DNA of 64,000 nucleotides from Porites lobata (Eukaryota; Cnidaria; Anthozoa; Scleractinia; Poritidae). Below the pieces are notes generated by a model. It ran no database searches. It was not told the DNA's origin and worked only from the letters and a program-made list of their open reading frames with translations. The stretch lies in the NCBI GenBank assembly GCA_942486035.1, contig CALNXK010000024.1, forward strand, positions 3,832,001 through 3,896,000, in the 5' to 3' direction. The translations under genes were made by a program, and so were the position numbers. Below are positions 22,201 to 33,251 of the stretch, piece by piece. Each line of letters opens with the position of its first letter. Within the stretch, counting starts at the first letter, position 1.

Positions 22201-22363
22201 CTTTCACATTAACCATAATACACCTTGTTTATCCCCCAAAAGTTTGCATTAGTATTGTTTTCAAGTTCTCTTGGGAGGGTTGTAAATCTCTAAAGAGATT
22301 GGAAACAATGCTTACGCAAAACTTTTTGGGGGGTAAACAAGGTGTATTATGGGAATGTGAAAG
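22201..22363. mobile_element. 163-bp palindromic MITE
   Basis: Arms of about 44 bp: CTTTCACATTAACCATAATA (22201) pairs with the right end GGTGTATTATGGGAATGTGA (then AAG, to 22363), including CCTTGTTTATCCCCCAAAAG. The loop is unrelated. Confidence 0.85.
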
Positions 22364-23661
22364 CAGCGAATAACCAGTATTGATGTAATTCATGCTTTAT
22401 TCCATGATAAACCCAGTACACTAATTTCAAGTACTTTTAGGATGTAAACAGGGTAGGTAATATTAATATTAGCCTACGTAACACGCGCACGAGAAATTTA
22501 GGTCACAAAAAAATTTACGGTGGCACTGACCGCCACGGAGGTCGAGAACGCGCGCAAGTCCTCCTCCCGCGAGGGCATCGCTCTCGCACTGCCCATATTT
22601 CTCATGCCTCTTCCACACAGACTATATGCAGTCAAATCCCGCTTTACTGACACCCGCTTAATACGGACATCTCGTTATAACGGACAGTTTGCTTTTATCC
22701 TTGGATATGTCGCGTCTTTCTGGGCGATGAAATCACTACATGTTGGAGCGATAAGAAATTAATAAACTCAAACAATCAAAAATAAAGATTTTCTGTTTCC
22801 AGAAACAATGTTTTTAAACTTTTATCTCTGTAGCCTTTAATGGCTCAGTCTTATTGTCGGTTACTGAGACCCAAACAACTATATATAAAAAATTTGGACA
22901 AAATAACCAAACCCTTGTTCCCTTCGTAATATTTCTTCTATCTTATAGTTCCCTATCCCCGAAAAATCCCGAGAAAGTAGACTCTCGTGATCAGGCACGA
23001 ACTGCAGGGAAAATGCACGACTGGAACAAATAATTGGAAACTTTTGATTCTGAACAGACTAAAATTCCATTGAAAGAACCGTTTTCACTTAAAAAGTCTA
23101 AACCATGAAAGATAAGTTCTATGAAATTTGTGGGTATAAGTTTACGGCATATGATTTGTAATTTACAAAGTTTTCTCAATGAAATACCTTGTTTACTCGA
23201 TTAAACCTCGCCCTCGAATAAACGTCACACCCAATCAGTAGAATGCAGAGTTTATTTGAGGATTATAAAGTAGGTATGTAAGTTCGAACAACTTGCAATA
23301 GGTACCGGCTACCAGCCGCTGTTCTGGAAATGAGCCAGCGCTCCTCCCCTGATTAAACTCTTCTCACGAGGTTGTAATAACGTTAGTCAAGGGTTCGTAT
23401 GGTCAAGACAGTCGTATGGCGGGGTTACATAGGACTAGCGGTAAATTAACGCGCAAAGAGAGACTTTACTTAATGTGATTATCAATGTGATTTCATAATT
23501 TATTAATAGTTATGATCTCGAAGAGTCGAAGAGCGTTGTTAAAGAAAAAAAACAGCTGTACTAAAACTATTAGTGTGTATGTCTTCCAAGAAAAGACTCA
23601 GTAAAATTTCCCAAATATGAACGTGTAACAGAATTAAGTTAAAATAGTCAACAAACCAACT

Positions 23662-23667
23662 TTTATT
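23662..23667 (-). terminator. Candidate poly(A) signal, PLA2-like copy B
   Basis: AATAAA on the minus strand about 140 bp after the stop of copy B. No stronger signal is nearer. Confidence 0.4.
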
Positions 23668-23807
23668 TCTCTCCTGAAAATCAAAATGGACGTTTTTGTT
23701 ATATACCTAAAGCTTATTTTAGTTGCTTTAGCTTAAGCTCGCGCAGTTTTTACGGTTTATGCTAAAAACACTTTATGATTTAGCTTGGCATGCCCTTCAA
23801 TCAAGTT

Positions 23808-24384
23808 TTAACCCCACCATGATTTGCGTTTTTTACACCTTGGATAACCCCCGAATTTGGAGCATGTGAAACCGTATCGGAAGGGGGTGGCACAATATGA
23901 TGTCAAACGACCATAGTTGCAACATATGTCGTGCTCGTAACAGCCCCTATGCAAACAGCAGTCGCCACAAAACCAGCTCCAACACCAACATCCTAGACCA
24001 CACATTCCGCGACATGTATTCGCTTTTGGTCGTGAGCAGCGCTTTTCTCGGTAATGCTGATCAGCAGTCTCATCGCCCATGTCATGCGCAGCTCTGAACT
24101 CATCCTTGACCTTTACGCCTGTAGCCTTAAAAAGGTTAAAGCACATGGCGTGGAATGGTTGGAGCAGCTCCAGACGGGTGGAGTTGTCTGCTAATGCTGC
24201 TGACACTAGCTCCAGCAGCTGAATTTCTGGGACGTAGTGCAACTCGCTCATGGCTGCTTGATAGTGATTTTTCAAGGTTTCATGTTCTAAAGTTTCATCA
24301 TCCGATATGTCTCTCAAAAAGGATCTCAGCGCTTCAGGCGTTTTTGGAACGTCATCTGGGACATAGAAGATTGCTGAGCCACGC
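23808..24384 (-). CDS. PLA2-like copy B, exon 2
   Basis: 577 nt including TAA at 23808-23810. It holds the pro-segment, the REKR site and the Cys-rich domain. An in-frame ATG at 24404 precedes the acceptor and is not part of the spliced product by homology with copy A. Confidence 0.85.
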
Positions 24385-25884
24385 CTGCGGCGAGAAACAC
24401 ACATAGATACAAATCAAAACTAAAAGGCATAAAATGTTTCCTAGATACCGGACGAGCGCTCTGATCGCTGAATACGAAGACTCACCCTGAGCAAACTCAT
24501 GGCTAATATACCAGGCAAGCATTTTTATCATCCTAATAACTTTGCATTTAGGCGGAGTATTCTACAGTGAAATCAACTGTAGAGCAAAAACTAAGGCTAT
24601 GTTCACACTTTACTGCGGATAGCTCTTCACGACGACACGAAAAGCTATCCGGCGGTGAGGTATGAACATCACCTATCCGGGAATAAACTTAAAGGGACTG
24701 TGTCACGGCAGTCCAGTTCATTTTGTTTAATTTTGCGAATTACTCGCCCAGAATGGCTATGGAACTTAAAGTAAGCAAAGAAATCACATGTAAATGACAA
24801 AATCAGACTGATCCGAGACAAATATGTCTCCTGAGCATTATATTTGAGTTGCAAGCAGCAGGGATCAACTTTGAAAAACTGTTAGGCTGAACAGTTTTCA
24901 AAAATCCTATTTTTCAATCGGTGTCAATCTTGTTCAGTTTCGCCCATCCGTGGCATCTGTTGTTTCTGTTATGTTATTTTAACCTTCCTTTAAAGTTTTG
25001 AGCGGTTATTTTTTTGTTTCTCTTAATCTAATGGGCATTTTGTAATTTCCTAATTTGGCTGAATTTTGTGACACAGCTCCTTTAAAAGTGCCTACAACCT
25101 AAGAATTATTAATATTAGTATGCGGTTTCAGACTGCCCAGATTCGTCTGAACGGGGCCTTAATGAGCTATCCAGCAGATTGGGAAGCATATACAAGTATC
25201 ATAAGGCTAACTTCACACGGCAACGAATTAAATTTCGACCAGCTAAAAAATTTCACCGGACATCTCGTTCACACAGGGCGCTTCAATATTTTCGCTCTGT
25301 TCACACGGAACTTTGAACGCCTAGGCGTCTAAATATTCGTACGGTTAAGGTAGTTCCGTGTGAACTGAACTCCCAAACGTACGAACTTTCAACCAGTCGA
25401 AAATTCGTCCGGTGCCGTTTGAAAATAGCCTAGTAAGTCAGTGTTTTTCTCACGATGTAGTCACTTGAGATGTACACAACGTGATGTAGCTCGCACGTCA
25501 TTTTCTTGTTTATTGAGCCAAATGTCAAATGCACAAAAAACAGAAAATTATGCAATGTAAGTTTAGGTAGCCGATACTGATACAATATCTTAAACGATAC
25601 AACGTGAATGCTAGTTGAGCCTACCCGACAAAAGCATCATCCAACACTTGGTAAAGAAACATATCTGGACCGAGTTCCTGGTAATGTACAATTCCTTCTC
25701 CCGAGGCCTTCTTTATGAGCATGGAATCTTTCTTCACATCAAAGCAAACTGCCAACTCTTGACTGTGTTCGTAACAGCCTTCAACTCCGCCCTCGGAATA
25801 ACCCTTCAAATGAAGGCCTTTATCTGCGGCAGTGGAGCACAAGAAGCTTGCAAATATAACAGTCAGAACCGTTGGGTAAGTCAT
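23808..25884 (-). CDS. Secreted PLA2-like Cys-rich precursor, copy B (2 exons, 278 aa)
   Basis: Exons 25625-25884 and 24384-23808, joined in the same phase (GG|G) as copy A; donor GTAGGC, acceptor CCGCAG. Leader MTYPTVLTVIFASFLCSTAA, then the two-Cys domain (GCYEHSQELAVCFDV) ending YQVLDDAFVG. Exon 2 has a conserved helical pro-segment (YVPEIQLLEL, LQPFHAMCFNLFKATG), a YREKR dibasic site, then a Cys-rich domain with GLGCWCWSWFCGDCC, GCYEHDICC and YGFTCSKFGGYPRC. The His-Asp/CC motif is that of secreted PLA2 helices. It is shorter than copy A at the C-terminus (ends KRKSWWG). Same strand, order and intron phase as copy A, so the two arose by tandem duplication. Protein divergence is substantial, so the duplication is not recent. 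Enzyme activity is inference. Confidence 0.8.
24385..25624 (-). other. Intron of PLA2-like copy B
   Basis: 1.24 kb. Contains a half-element starting AAGGCTATGTTCACAC (about 24595-24690) and a MITE at 25205-25430. No exon seen. Confidence 0.7.
25205..25430. mobile_element. MITE, GGCTAACTTCACACGG ends
   Basis: Left end preceded by TAA (25202-25204), right end CCGTTTGAAAATAGCC followed by TAG. The inner word GTTCACACGGAAC is inverted as GTTCCGTGTGAAC. Harbinger-like TWA duplication with one change. Confidence 0.65.
25625..25884 (-). CDS. PLA2-like copy B, exon 1
   Basis: ATG at 25884; 20-residue hydrophobic leader then the two-Cys domain homologous to copy A. Donor GTAGGC is less canonical than copy A's GTAAGT but falls at the identical codon position. 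Confidence 0.85.
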
Positions 25885-25975
25885 CTTGACACTGCTGAAG
25901 AGTGCTATCTGAGTCCACCTTTGCTCACTTCAGAACATGCGAATGTAAAAGTGCTCCACAAGAACGTTAAGGCTT

Positions 25976-25983
25976 TACTTATA
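25976..25983 (-). promoter_or_regulatory. Candidate TATA box, PLA2-like copy B
   Basis: TATAAGTA on the minus strand about 95-100 bp upstream of the ATG, matching the spacing in copy A. Confidence 0.45.
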
Positions 25984-25984
25984 T

Positions 25985-28447
25985 TAGTTTCCTTGTTGCT
26001 TAATCAATAATCGTCTGTTTTCCTCATTCCTATGCGGCCTTTTGTGGTGGGCGTAACATTTTACTGACATGACGATGCGTTCCACTTTAAGCAGTTTGCA
26101 GTTGGCATCGAAACATTTCAATTTCAAGAGAATCAAGGAAAACATATTCATCACCCCCTCCGTTATTGTGTTTTTGTTACTCTTACAATTCTACTTTTTG
26201 TTGGAATCGACAGAAATGAATATCGGCAAAGTATGACGAGGCAAATATTACGTTTGATTAAGACCATGACCTAATTAAGTTTTACAGGCACTTGCTTGTT
26301 TGTTGAATTTTCAACTGTCACAGTGTCTATCTTTAATTTAAAAAGTTTCTTTGTATACGAAAGAGAAGACTGATATATTTGCTCTCAGAAAGGGTTTTTA
26401 TCTTAACAAATTATCAAAAAGTACACGACTTCCCGTTATCAAATGGTCACGTTTTGGTTTGTCAAACATTACCGCTTACTCACCGGAACGCCCGACGCGC
26501 TTATATTAGTGCGCACATAATATCCGGCATTGGAAAGAGGCTTCCTGAACTACCGGCGCTGCATGAAATTACCATTCTAAACAGAGCTGTTAAGGCTCAA
26601 ACGAAAACAAAATGAAAACACTTGTTACTACTTGTGTCAAATTGTGTAATAGGCTACGAAGTGGTGGTACTAAAAACCCATTTTAGCGTCTCTAAAAGGG
26701 CTGGCTCTCAAAACCGGCGGCCTTGATTTCAGTGTGCTCAACACTGATATCTAAACACTTCTTTTAATCATGACCAAATTTCATGAAAGCATATCGGTAC
26801 AATTAAAGCCGCGGCCTAAGTTAGTTTTTGCTTAGATAACCGACTTTTAGTGTCTCTGCCATACCTCTACAAAAAAAATCATAGCCGCTTTCAATTTTAA
26901 ACAGTTGTTTAAACTACGGGAACATCATTATGATAAAATTCCCCCGAAAAGTTATCAAACTTGAGTACTACAAAAGATATACTCATATGGGAACTGAAGA
27001 ACATTTGGAAGGGTCTCAATGCGGTTAACCGTTAACCGTTAGCCCGGCGTAAAAATCGATCCACCTGTATGCCCCTTTCTATTTAAGCCACTTATAACTG
27101 CTTTATAGCTGACGGTGACGGTTGCCCTTTACGGAAGTGATTGTGCGCCTTATGTTGATATTATTGCCTCACCTATACATATCTGAAGTTCTACATTAGG
27201 GGCAATTTTAATTTCTTGTTTACACTCAGTAACAATCCGCCCAGATAGTTTAAATGTCAGTGGGAAACATTTCAAAATGTTTGCGACAATGAAAATATAC
27301 TTTGACCATTTTCACCAGGATTTTGTGATGTTTTTATTGATATTAAACGGTTTGACTGTTTAGATCAATTATGTTTGCTACAAAGTAATTCATATAGGCA
27401 ATGATCGATTTCCTCTCACGCGATTTATGGAAATTACAACAAGAGCAACCAACCGTTCTCAATCATCATTATTTAAACTGGCAGCAATGGGAAGAGGCAA
27501 ACCGACCGACCGATGGGGTGGGGGCCTTGCTTTGCCCCCACTTAAATTAAGCAGTCTTATAGACTTATCTCGACCAAATAACACCTCACCTATTTTCTAG
27601 CCTGTGAACATGCTCTTCGCTTTTCCCTCTCCCCGGTTCCCCGCTCTACCAAAGGCCAAGGTCAAGTGTGGCTTCGAAAAGCTGATGTCTTTTTGACGAC
27701 TTACTGCCTGTAGCTTTTTTTTTTCTTTTGAAGATTAAACAGGTCACCGTTTACCCGTCTCCTGAACTAAACGGCTCTTCCCTCACTCGCCGTCTCCGCT
27801 GGATGGCAAGAAATACTACAAAAAAGACGCTTTTTAAAAGAATAAGCGTGATTGAAACAGATGAAGGTTTAGTCAAGAGCAATTTGTATGGATCCATGGA
27901 TCTAAGTGGTACATGTTGGATTAGAATGTACTGACCTATCACTGGTTTACAGAGAGAAAGATTGATTTATTGCACGGTTTAATTAACGACGCTATATAGT
28001 GCGGCCAAAAAACCGACCTCGTGCTGAATCATAATTATTGACCACAACGGAACAAATAATTATCTATTAGCGTCAGAGCGGATAAAACGGAACACAGTAC
28101 TTAACTATTAGCGACGTTGGATCCGGGGTAACAAAGATCACGACTTCCTGTCGGAATGATGACTGGTATGGTACATTTCACCACTGATTTCCTTTCACGA
28201 AAAGGAAAAAAATGAATATATTACTCCAATTTATGACAAGTAATACAAAGTGCCTAGTCACAAATCTTAGAAATGAAAACCAAGCGGTTATAACTGACTG
28301 AACAACAACTAAAGGCAATTATTTTCGCCTGCCATGACGTTTTCCCTTCAATACATTGAAACTTTTCCCTTCCCGCTCTGATTGCGCGGCAACGAGATGA
28401 TGTCATGGAAATTCAAAACACCTGCGCGAGAGAACATTGCAAGTCAC
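25985..28447. other. Intergenic
   Basis: No gene recognised; only short chance ORFs. A small tandem GGTTAACCGTTAACCGTTA lies near 27023-27042. Otherwise AT-rich and featureless by eye. Confidence 0.5.
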
Positions 28448-28521
28448 GGCAAACAGGCGATTTTCACAAAATGTTTTTCCCATTTTTATGAAAGGCTTGT
28501 TCAGTCTTTTCCTCGTTGTTC
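28448..28521 (+). repeat. Direct repeat flanking unit (second copy 32096-32171)
   Basis: About 74 bp (CAAACAGGCGATTTT...TTCCTCGTTGTT) recurs almost unchanged at 32096-32171, with only a few substitutions. The first copy abuts the large foldback element. Confidence 0.85.
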
Positions 28522-28527
28522 GTTATG

Positions 28528-30680
28528 GGCGTGGGTTTGGGATAGCAGGAATAAGGGTCCAGTTGTCGGTAGGAATTCAGACATCAGAAATGAAACTCCT
28601 GGGCCGCTGGTAAGAAATGAATCCGGAGGTCGTAATTTCGGGGACGCAGAAACCCGACATCCGATGGCTAAATCACTTCCGACCCCGTAAATTGAATTTC
28701 GATTCCGGTATTAAGTCTGTTTACGGGTCCGTTATTGGTATGTAAAGAAACCGACCCCGCTTACTCATTTCCGACCGCGTGAATTGTATTTACAAGGTCG
28801 GAAATTATGGTTTAAAAAACCGTTCAAAATTATTCTGGGGTATTTCCGACCTCGGAAATACAATTCACGGGATCGGAAATGAGTAAGCGGGGTCGGTTTC
28901 TTTACTTACCAATAACGGACCCGTAAACACACTTAATCTCGGGATCGAAATTCAATTCACGGGGTCGGAAGTGATTTAGCCATCGGGGGTCGGGTTTCTG
29001 CGTCCCCGAAAATAGACCTTAATCTCGGGTTCGAAATCTAAATTACGATCTCCGGATTCATTTCTTACCAGCGGCCCAGGAGTTTCATTTCTGATGTCTG
29101 AAGTCCTACCGGCAACTGGACCCTTATTCCTGCTATCCCAAACCCACGCTCACATCGCTAGAAATCTCAGTCCGGATTTTTCTGATTTCCGGCCCCTCGA
29201 AATGTCCATGGTTGCGTCGGCCGAAATATCTTTTCAGTCCTGATTCCATAATTAAACAAAGACTTTGATTCAGCACTCACTATATAACGCATGTATAGTT
29301 TAATAAAGAAAAGTATATCAATAAAATAATAATAATAATGATAATAATAATATTATTAACAATAATAACAATAATGTAATAATGTAATAGTAATAAATAG
29401 TAATATTATATAACAACAATTAATGTTAATAATGATGATGATGTCATTCTTTTGAAATGCTTTACTGGTTCTAAATTCATTTGTTAGTGCTATTAAATAT
29501 ACACATTTTAAGTTGTGTATTTATATATGAAGCAGTCAAACAAGTAAATTAACCAAGACCTAAATTATCGAAATACACACTGTAACTTAATTAATTTTGA
29601 CAAAAAACGTTATAAACTAAAAGTAATCAAGGCTAAAATAGTTAGTGATAACTGTCAGTTTTATCTGCAAATCAAAACCAACCCATCTATGCATACGGTG
29701 CTTGGCAAATAAACCAGTATATATAAAAAAGACTGAGGGTGGTGGGGATGCAAGTTTTAAAAGTTGTAAATGAGTAAAAGTACAAGTAATATATAATCAT
29801 GTTGTAGTTATTTCATATTTCCAGTTTATTTTCATTTTCCATAGTTTTTAGCTAAGATAACGTATGCTAATTTGAAACAAAGAGAAAGCAAAAACTAAAT
29901 GAAATAAAAATTTGGCTGCTTCATATATCAATACACAACTTAAAATGTGTATATTTAATAGCACTAAAAATGAATTTATGACCAGTAAATCATTTCAAAA
30001 GAATGACATCGTCATCATCATTATTAATATTAATTGTTGTTATATAATATTACTATATATTACTATTACATTATTACATTATTGTTATTATTGTTAATAA
30101 TATTATTATTATCATTATTATTATTATTTTATTGATATACTTTTCTTTATTAAACTATACATGCGCTATATAGTGAGTGCTGAATCAAAGCCTTTGTTTA
30201 ATTATGGAATCAGGACTGAAAAGATATTTCGGCGGACGCAACCATGGACATTTCGAGGGGCCGGAAATCAGAAAAATCCGGACTGGGATTTCTAGCGATG
30301 TGAGCGTGGGTTTGGGATAGCAGGAATAAGGGTCCAGTTGCCGGTAGGACTTCAGACATCAGAAATGAAACTCCTGGGCCGCTGGTAAGAAATGAATCCG
30401 GAGATCGTAATTTAGATTTCGAACCCGAGATTAAGGTCTATTTTCGGGGACGCAGAAACCCGACCCCCGATGGCTAAATCACTTCCGACCCCGTGAATTG
30501 AATTTCGATCCCGAGATTAAGTGTGTTTACGGGTCCGTTATTGGTAAGTAAAGAAACCGACCCCGCTTACTCATTTCCGATCCCGTGAATTGTATTTCCG
30601 AGGTCGGAAATACCCCAGAATAATTTTGAACGGTTTTTTAAACCATACAGAATAATTTTGAACGGTTTTTTAAACCATAC
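28528..30680. mobile_element. Large foldback element with nearly identical arms of about 730 bp
   Basis: Left arm 28807-29535 and right arm 29916-30646 are inverted copies with very few differences by eye, around a 380-bp AT-rich centre. Arm interiors hold AT-rich microsatellite (AATAATAATGATAAT) and GC-richer modules with repeated TTCCGACCCCGTGAATTG words. A third, more diverged direct copy of the outer arm (28528-28806) lacks about 31 bp. The right end carries a 32-bp tandem duplication (30617-30680). No transposase ORF. It can fold into a hairpin of about 0.7 kb. Confidence 0.9.
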
Positions 30681-31074
30681 TATAGTTGCACAGTCGGGGA
30701 TCCAGACAAATCGTATGGCTTGTAATTTCAGTTAATACTTGATACGATTAACGTCATTGACTTTTTTATCCAATGATACGTAAACATGTCACATTATATA
30801 TAACCTCATGGACCTTGTGGAAGTAGTCAGCTTGGTTAACCTCCTTACCAATCTTACCGCCACTTTCGTGCCGGTCGTAAAACAATGGCGAGCGATCCAG
30901 AGGGTCAACTGAGTGATCAGTCAGATATTCCAGCAAATAGTGAGGTCAGTGAGGTCGTTATAAATTGCGTAGTGTCGAAAGATAATCTATGAAGATGGTG
31001 TGGTCTAAAAATTATTACTCGTCCTTCTCGTTGTGCATGCAGGAATGTAGAATGTACAAGTATTCGTGTGCGCT
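30681..31074 (+). other. Intergenic with possible promoter and first exon
   Basis: TATATATAA at 30795-30803 lies about 82 bp before ATG 30885. The ORF beginning MASDPEGQLSDQSDIPANSE reads 35 codons to a stop at about 30990, with a possible donor GAG|GTCAGT at about 30944. No downstream exon was identified, so this is a weak candidate gene start. Confidence 0.3.
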
Positions 31075-31646
31075 TAGCCTACGTAGCATGGGGGCCCGGG
31101 GGGCGGGGGTACTTCCTTATAAGAGGCTAATGGGGATGTGCCGCTGGATGGGTGGCATTAATTTTCACGACTGGATTGACTATAATGGGGTCGCATTTTC
31201 AGAGAGTTACTAGAATGGGGTCGCACATTTTCTGCTCTTTTGGGGCAAGACAGTTCTTCATATTTACGGTTAGCAAACATACCAGAATGTTTGTATTGTA
31301 GATGAAAAGTAAAGTGTTCTTCATTCAATCTAAAAAATGGTCAATTCATTAAAATAGGAAGTGACTAAGCTGGGATCGCGAAAATTAAATATTTGTCCAG
31401 AAATGACTAAGATGGGGTCTATAATTGGGCACTGAATAGACTATAATGGGGTAGAGGCTCTGAGAGGCCAGTGGCACATACCAAGCAAAAATTAACCCAA
31501 GTACTCCTCCGGGCATGGCAGTTTTACGTGGTTTTGTCGGCAGCACGACTGTGAGCGGCTTAGCAGCTCCCGTCCCAATCTCCTTGCCCGCGCCCGCCTT
31601 TATTATTTAGCGCGCCCAACCAAAACCGCCACGCTACGCAGGCTAG
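31075..31646. mobile_element. MITE 'TAGCCTACGTAGC' with a nested G-rich repeat
   Basis: Ends TAGCCTACGTAGCATG (31075) and CACGCTACGCAGGCTA (to about 31645). Inside, from about 31091 to 31516, is a second inverted-repeat module starting GGCCCGGGGGGCGGGGGTAC and ending GTACTCCTCCGGGCATGG. It contains repeated 'ATTGACTATAATGGGGTCGCA' units. The inner module recurs at about 1615-1690. Confidence 0.7.
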
Positions 31647-32227
31647 TGTGTGCTGTGTGCCCTTCGAATCCCAAAGGCAGCCCGGGTCGACGTTTTGAAA
31701 TCCTCAACAAAGAACCGGGTTAATTGTGAATCTGAAACAACCTCATAAGAGTCAACTGTTTACCGTCCGTTAATGATCTAGGTCAGTAATATATAAAGTA
31801 ATGCTAGAAAACTCCTGTTGTATCATTTATGTAAACGTATACATGTAATGAACAAAGTTAAACGAGGGGGATGATCTTATGTTTATCGTACGCTTGACAT
31901 CGACGCATCATAATTTGGAAAGACTGACATAAAAGTATTATTTCTATTTGAAAGGAGGATTTTAAGTATTGACAACGTCAACTTTTTCCCATTTGTAACT
32001 GCGGTTTCGGTATTTGGCTAAATTTTGATGCGGTATTGCGGTATTCTCGCGCTACCATGTGCGGTATTGCGGTATTCGTACCCCCCTTACGCCCCCCTCA
32101 AACAGGCGATTTTTACAAAATGTTTTTCCTATTTTTATGAAAGGCTTGTTCAGTCTTTTCCTCGTTGTTGTTATAATCACTTTATAATACCAAAGGCAAG
32201 GATTTACTCAAAAAGTATACGTAAATA
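31647..32227. other. Intergenic with GCGGTATTGCGGTATT repeat
   Basis: No gene. At about 31990-32098 is a GCGGTATTGCGGTATTC repeat that ends in a C-run; a relative lies at about 49865-49970. The second copy of the 74-bp direct repeat is at 32096-32171. Confidence 0.5.
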
Positions 32228-33086
32228 CAGTCGAACCTCAATGTGCGACCACCTCTCTCCGATAAGCGACCACATATTCAAAACACCAGAATTTTCCTTT
32301 GGAGCCTTTTGTAAACAACCACCTCTCGTCAGCAAACGACCCCGACCAAGTTATAAACGGTTTAAGGTATTCCCTGTTTTCATCCTCTGGTAAGCAACCA
32401 GTTAAGGCATATGTTCATCTCCATGTTTGTTGTATGTATTTCACAACATGAAGCCACGAATATCGTATAGCTTAGAAACTGAGTGTAATACATTCTATCT
32501 CAAGACGTAGATGTGTTTGGGCGTCTTCTAGGAAGGAACCCCTGTGGGTAGATTCGCGACCACTTCCCGTAAGCGACCCCGTAGGCTGCGTGGCAGGCGT
32601 TTCCGTGTGGGTTCGGAGCAAAGAAAGACCGAGGAACGACGAGGACTGGGATTTTCGGTTTTAGCCGGATGTTGCTTTCGCCCCATTTTTCGTGCGGTCT
32701 TTGGCTGAAGCCACGAATATCGTAGCTTAGAAACTGAGTGTAATACATTCTATCTCAAGACGTAGATGTGTTTGGGCGTCTTCTAGGAAGGAACCCCTGT
32801 GGGTAGATTCGCGACCACTTCCCGTAAGCGACCCCGTATATGCTGCGTAGCAGGCGTTTCCGTGTGGTTTCGGAGCAAAGAAAGACCGAGGGACGAAAAG
32901 GAATGGGATTTTCGGTTTTGGCCGCATCTTGGTTTCGCCCCAGTTTTCGTGCGGTCTTTGGCTCTCGCTCTTGTTCTTTGCTCCTAAACGGCACGGAAAC
33001 GCTTGCTACACAGGTTAGCGTCCACCTGCCGTAAGCGACTGCTGAATCTTCGCATTTTGGGTGGTCGCTTACGGGAGGTTTGACAG
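32228..33086. mobile_element. TA-type MITE with an internal 256-bp tandem duplication
   Basis: Left end CAGTCGAACCTCAATG preceded by TA (32226-32227); right end GAGGTTTGACAG followed by TA (33087-33088). Repeated internal words GCGACCACTTCCCGTAAGCG. Two tandem units start at 32451 and 32707 (GAAGCCACGAATATCGTA). The right end is 74 bp beyond the HHAT stop codon, so the element probably lies in or near that gene's 3' UTR. Confidence 0.75.
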
Positions 33087-33159
33087 TAACTTGAAAAGTC
33101 AAAAAGTACTTGAAAATTGTTATGGCCCTCCGGGGTTTGAAAATTTGTTAAAAAGCCAG

Positions 33160-33251
33160 TCACCACTGAGAAATGTGTCTGTTGAGCTCCATGTTTGTCT
33201 GGACAATCATGTACATAGAGAAAAGAAGTAAAAGAGCTGACGACGGCCAAC
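33160..33251 (-). CDS. HHAT final coding exon
   Basis: Acceptor CTGCAG then GTTGGCC. Encodes GWPSSALLLLFSMYMIVQ and a short tail to TGA. This exon is too short for ORF calling and was found by phase (one leftover G from the previous exon) plus the family's GWP-hydrophobic C-terminus. Confidence 0.8.

Larger units (their letters stand above)
20001..23807. other. Intergenic between the two paralogues
   Basis: No gene recognised. Holds a fragment of the 2.4/9.9-kb MITE family (about 21630-21800), a palindromic MITE (22201-22363) and a short CAGTCAAATCCCGC...CGGACAG element end (about 22630-22690). Copy B's likely polyadenylation signal is at 23662-23667. Confidence 0.5.

Noticed and set aside
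27023..27042. GGTTAACCGTTAACCGTTA as telomere-like repeat
   Set aside because: Too short and not the TTAGGG metazoan unit; a simple palindromic duplication.
32500..33102. Several 60-115 aa ORFs in both strands
   Set aside because: Products of the duplicated MITE interior (GCGACC repeats), not genes.
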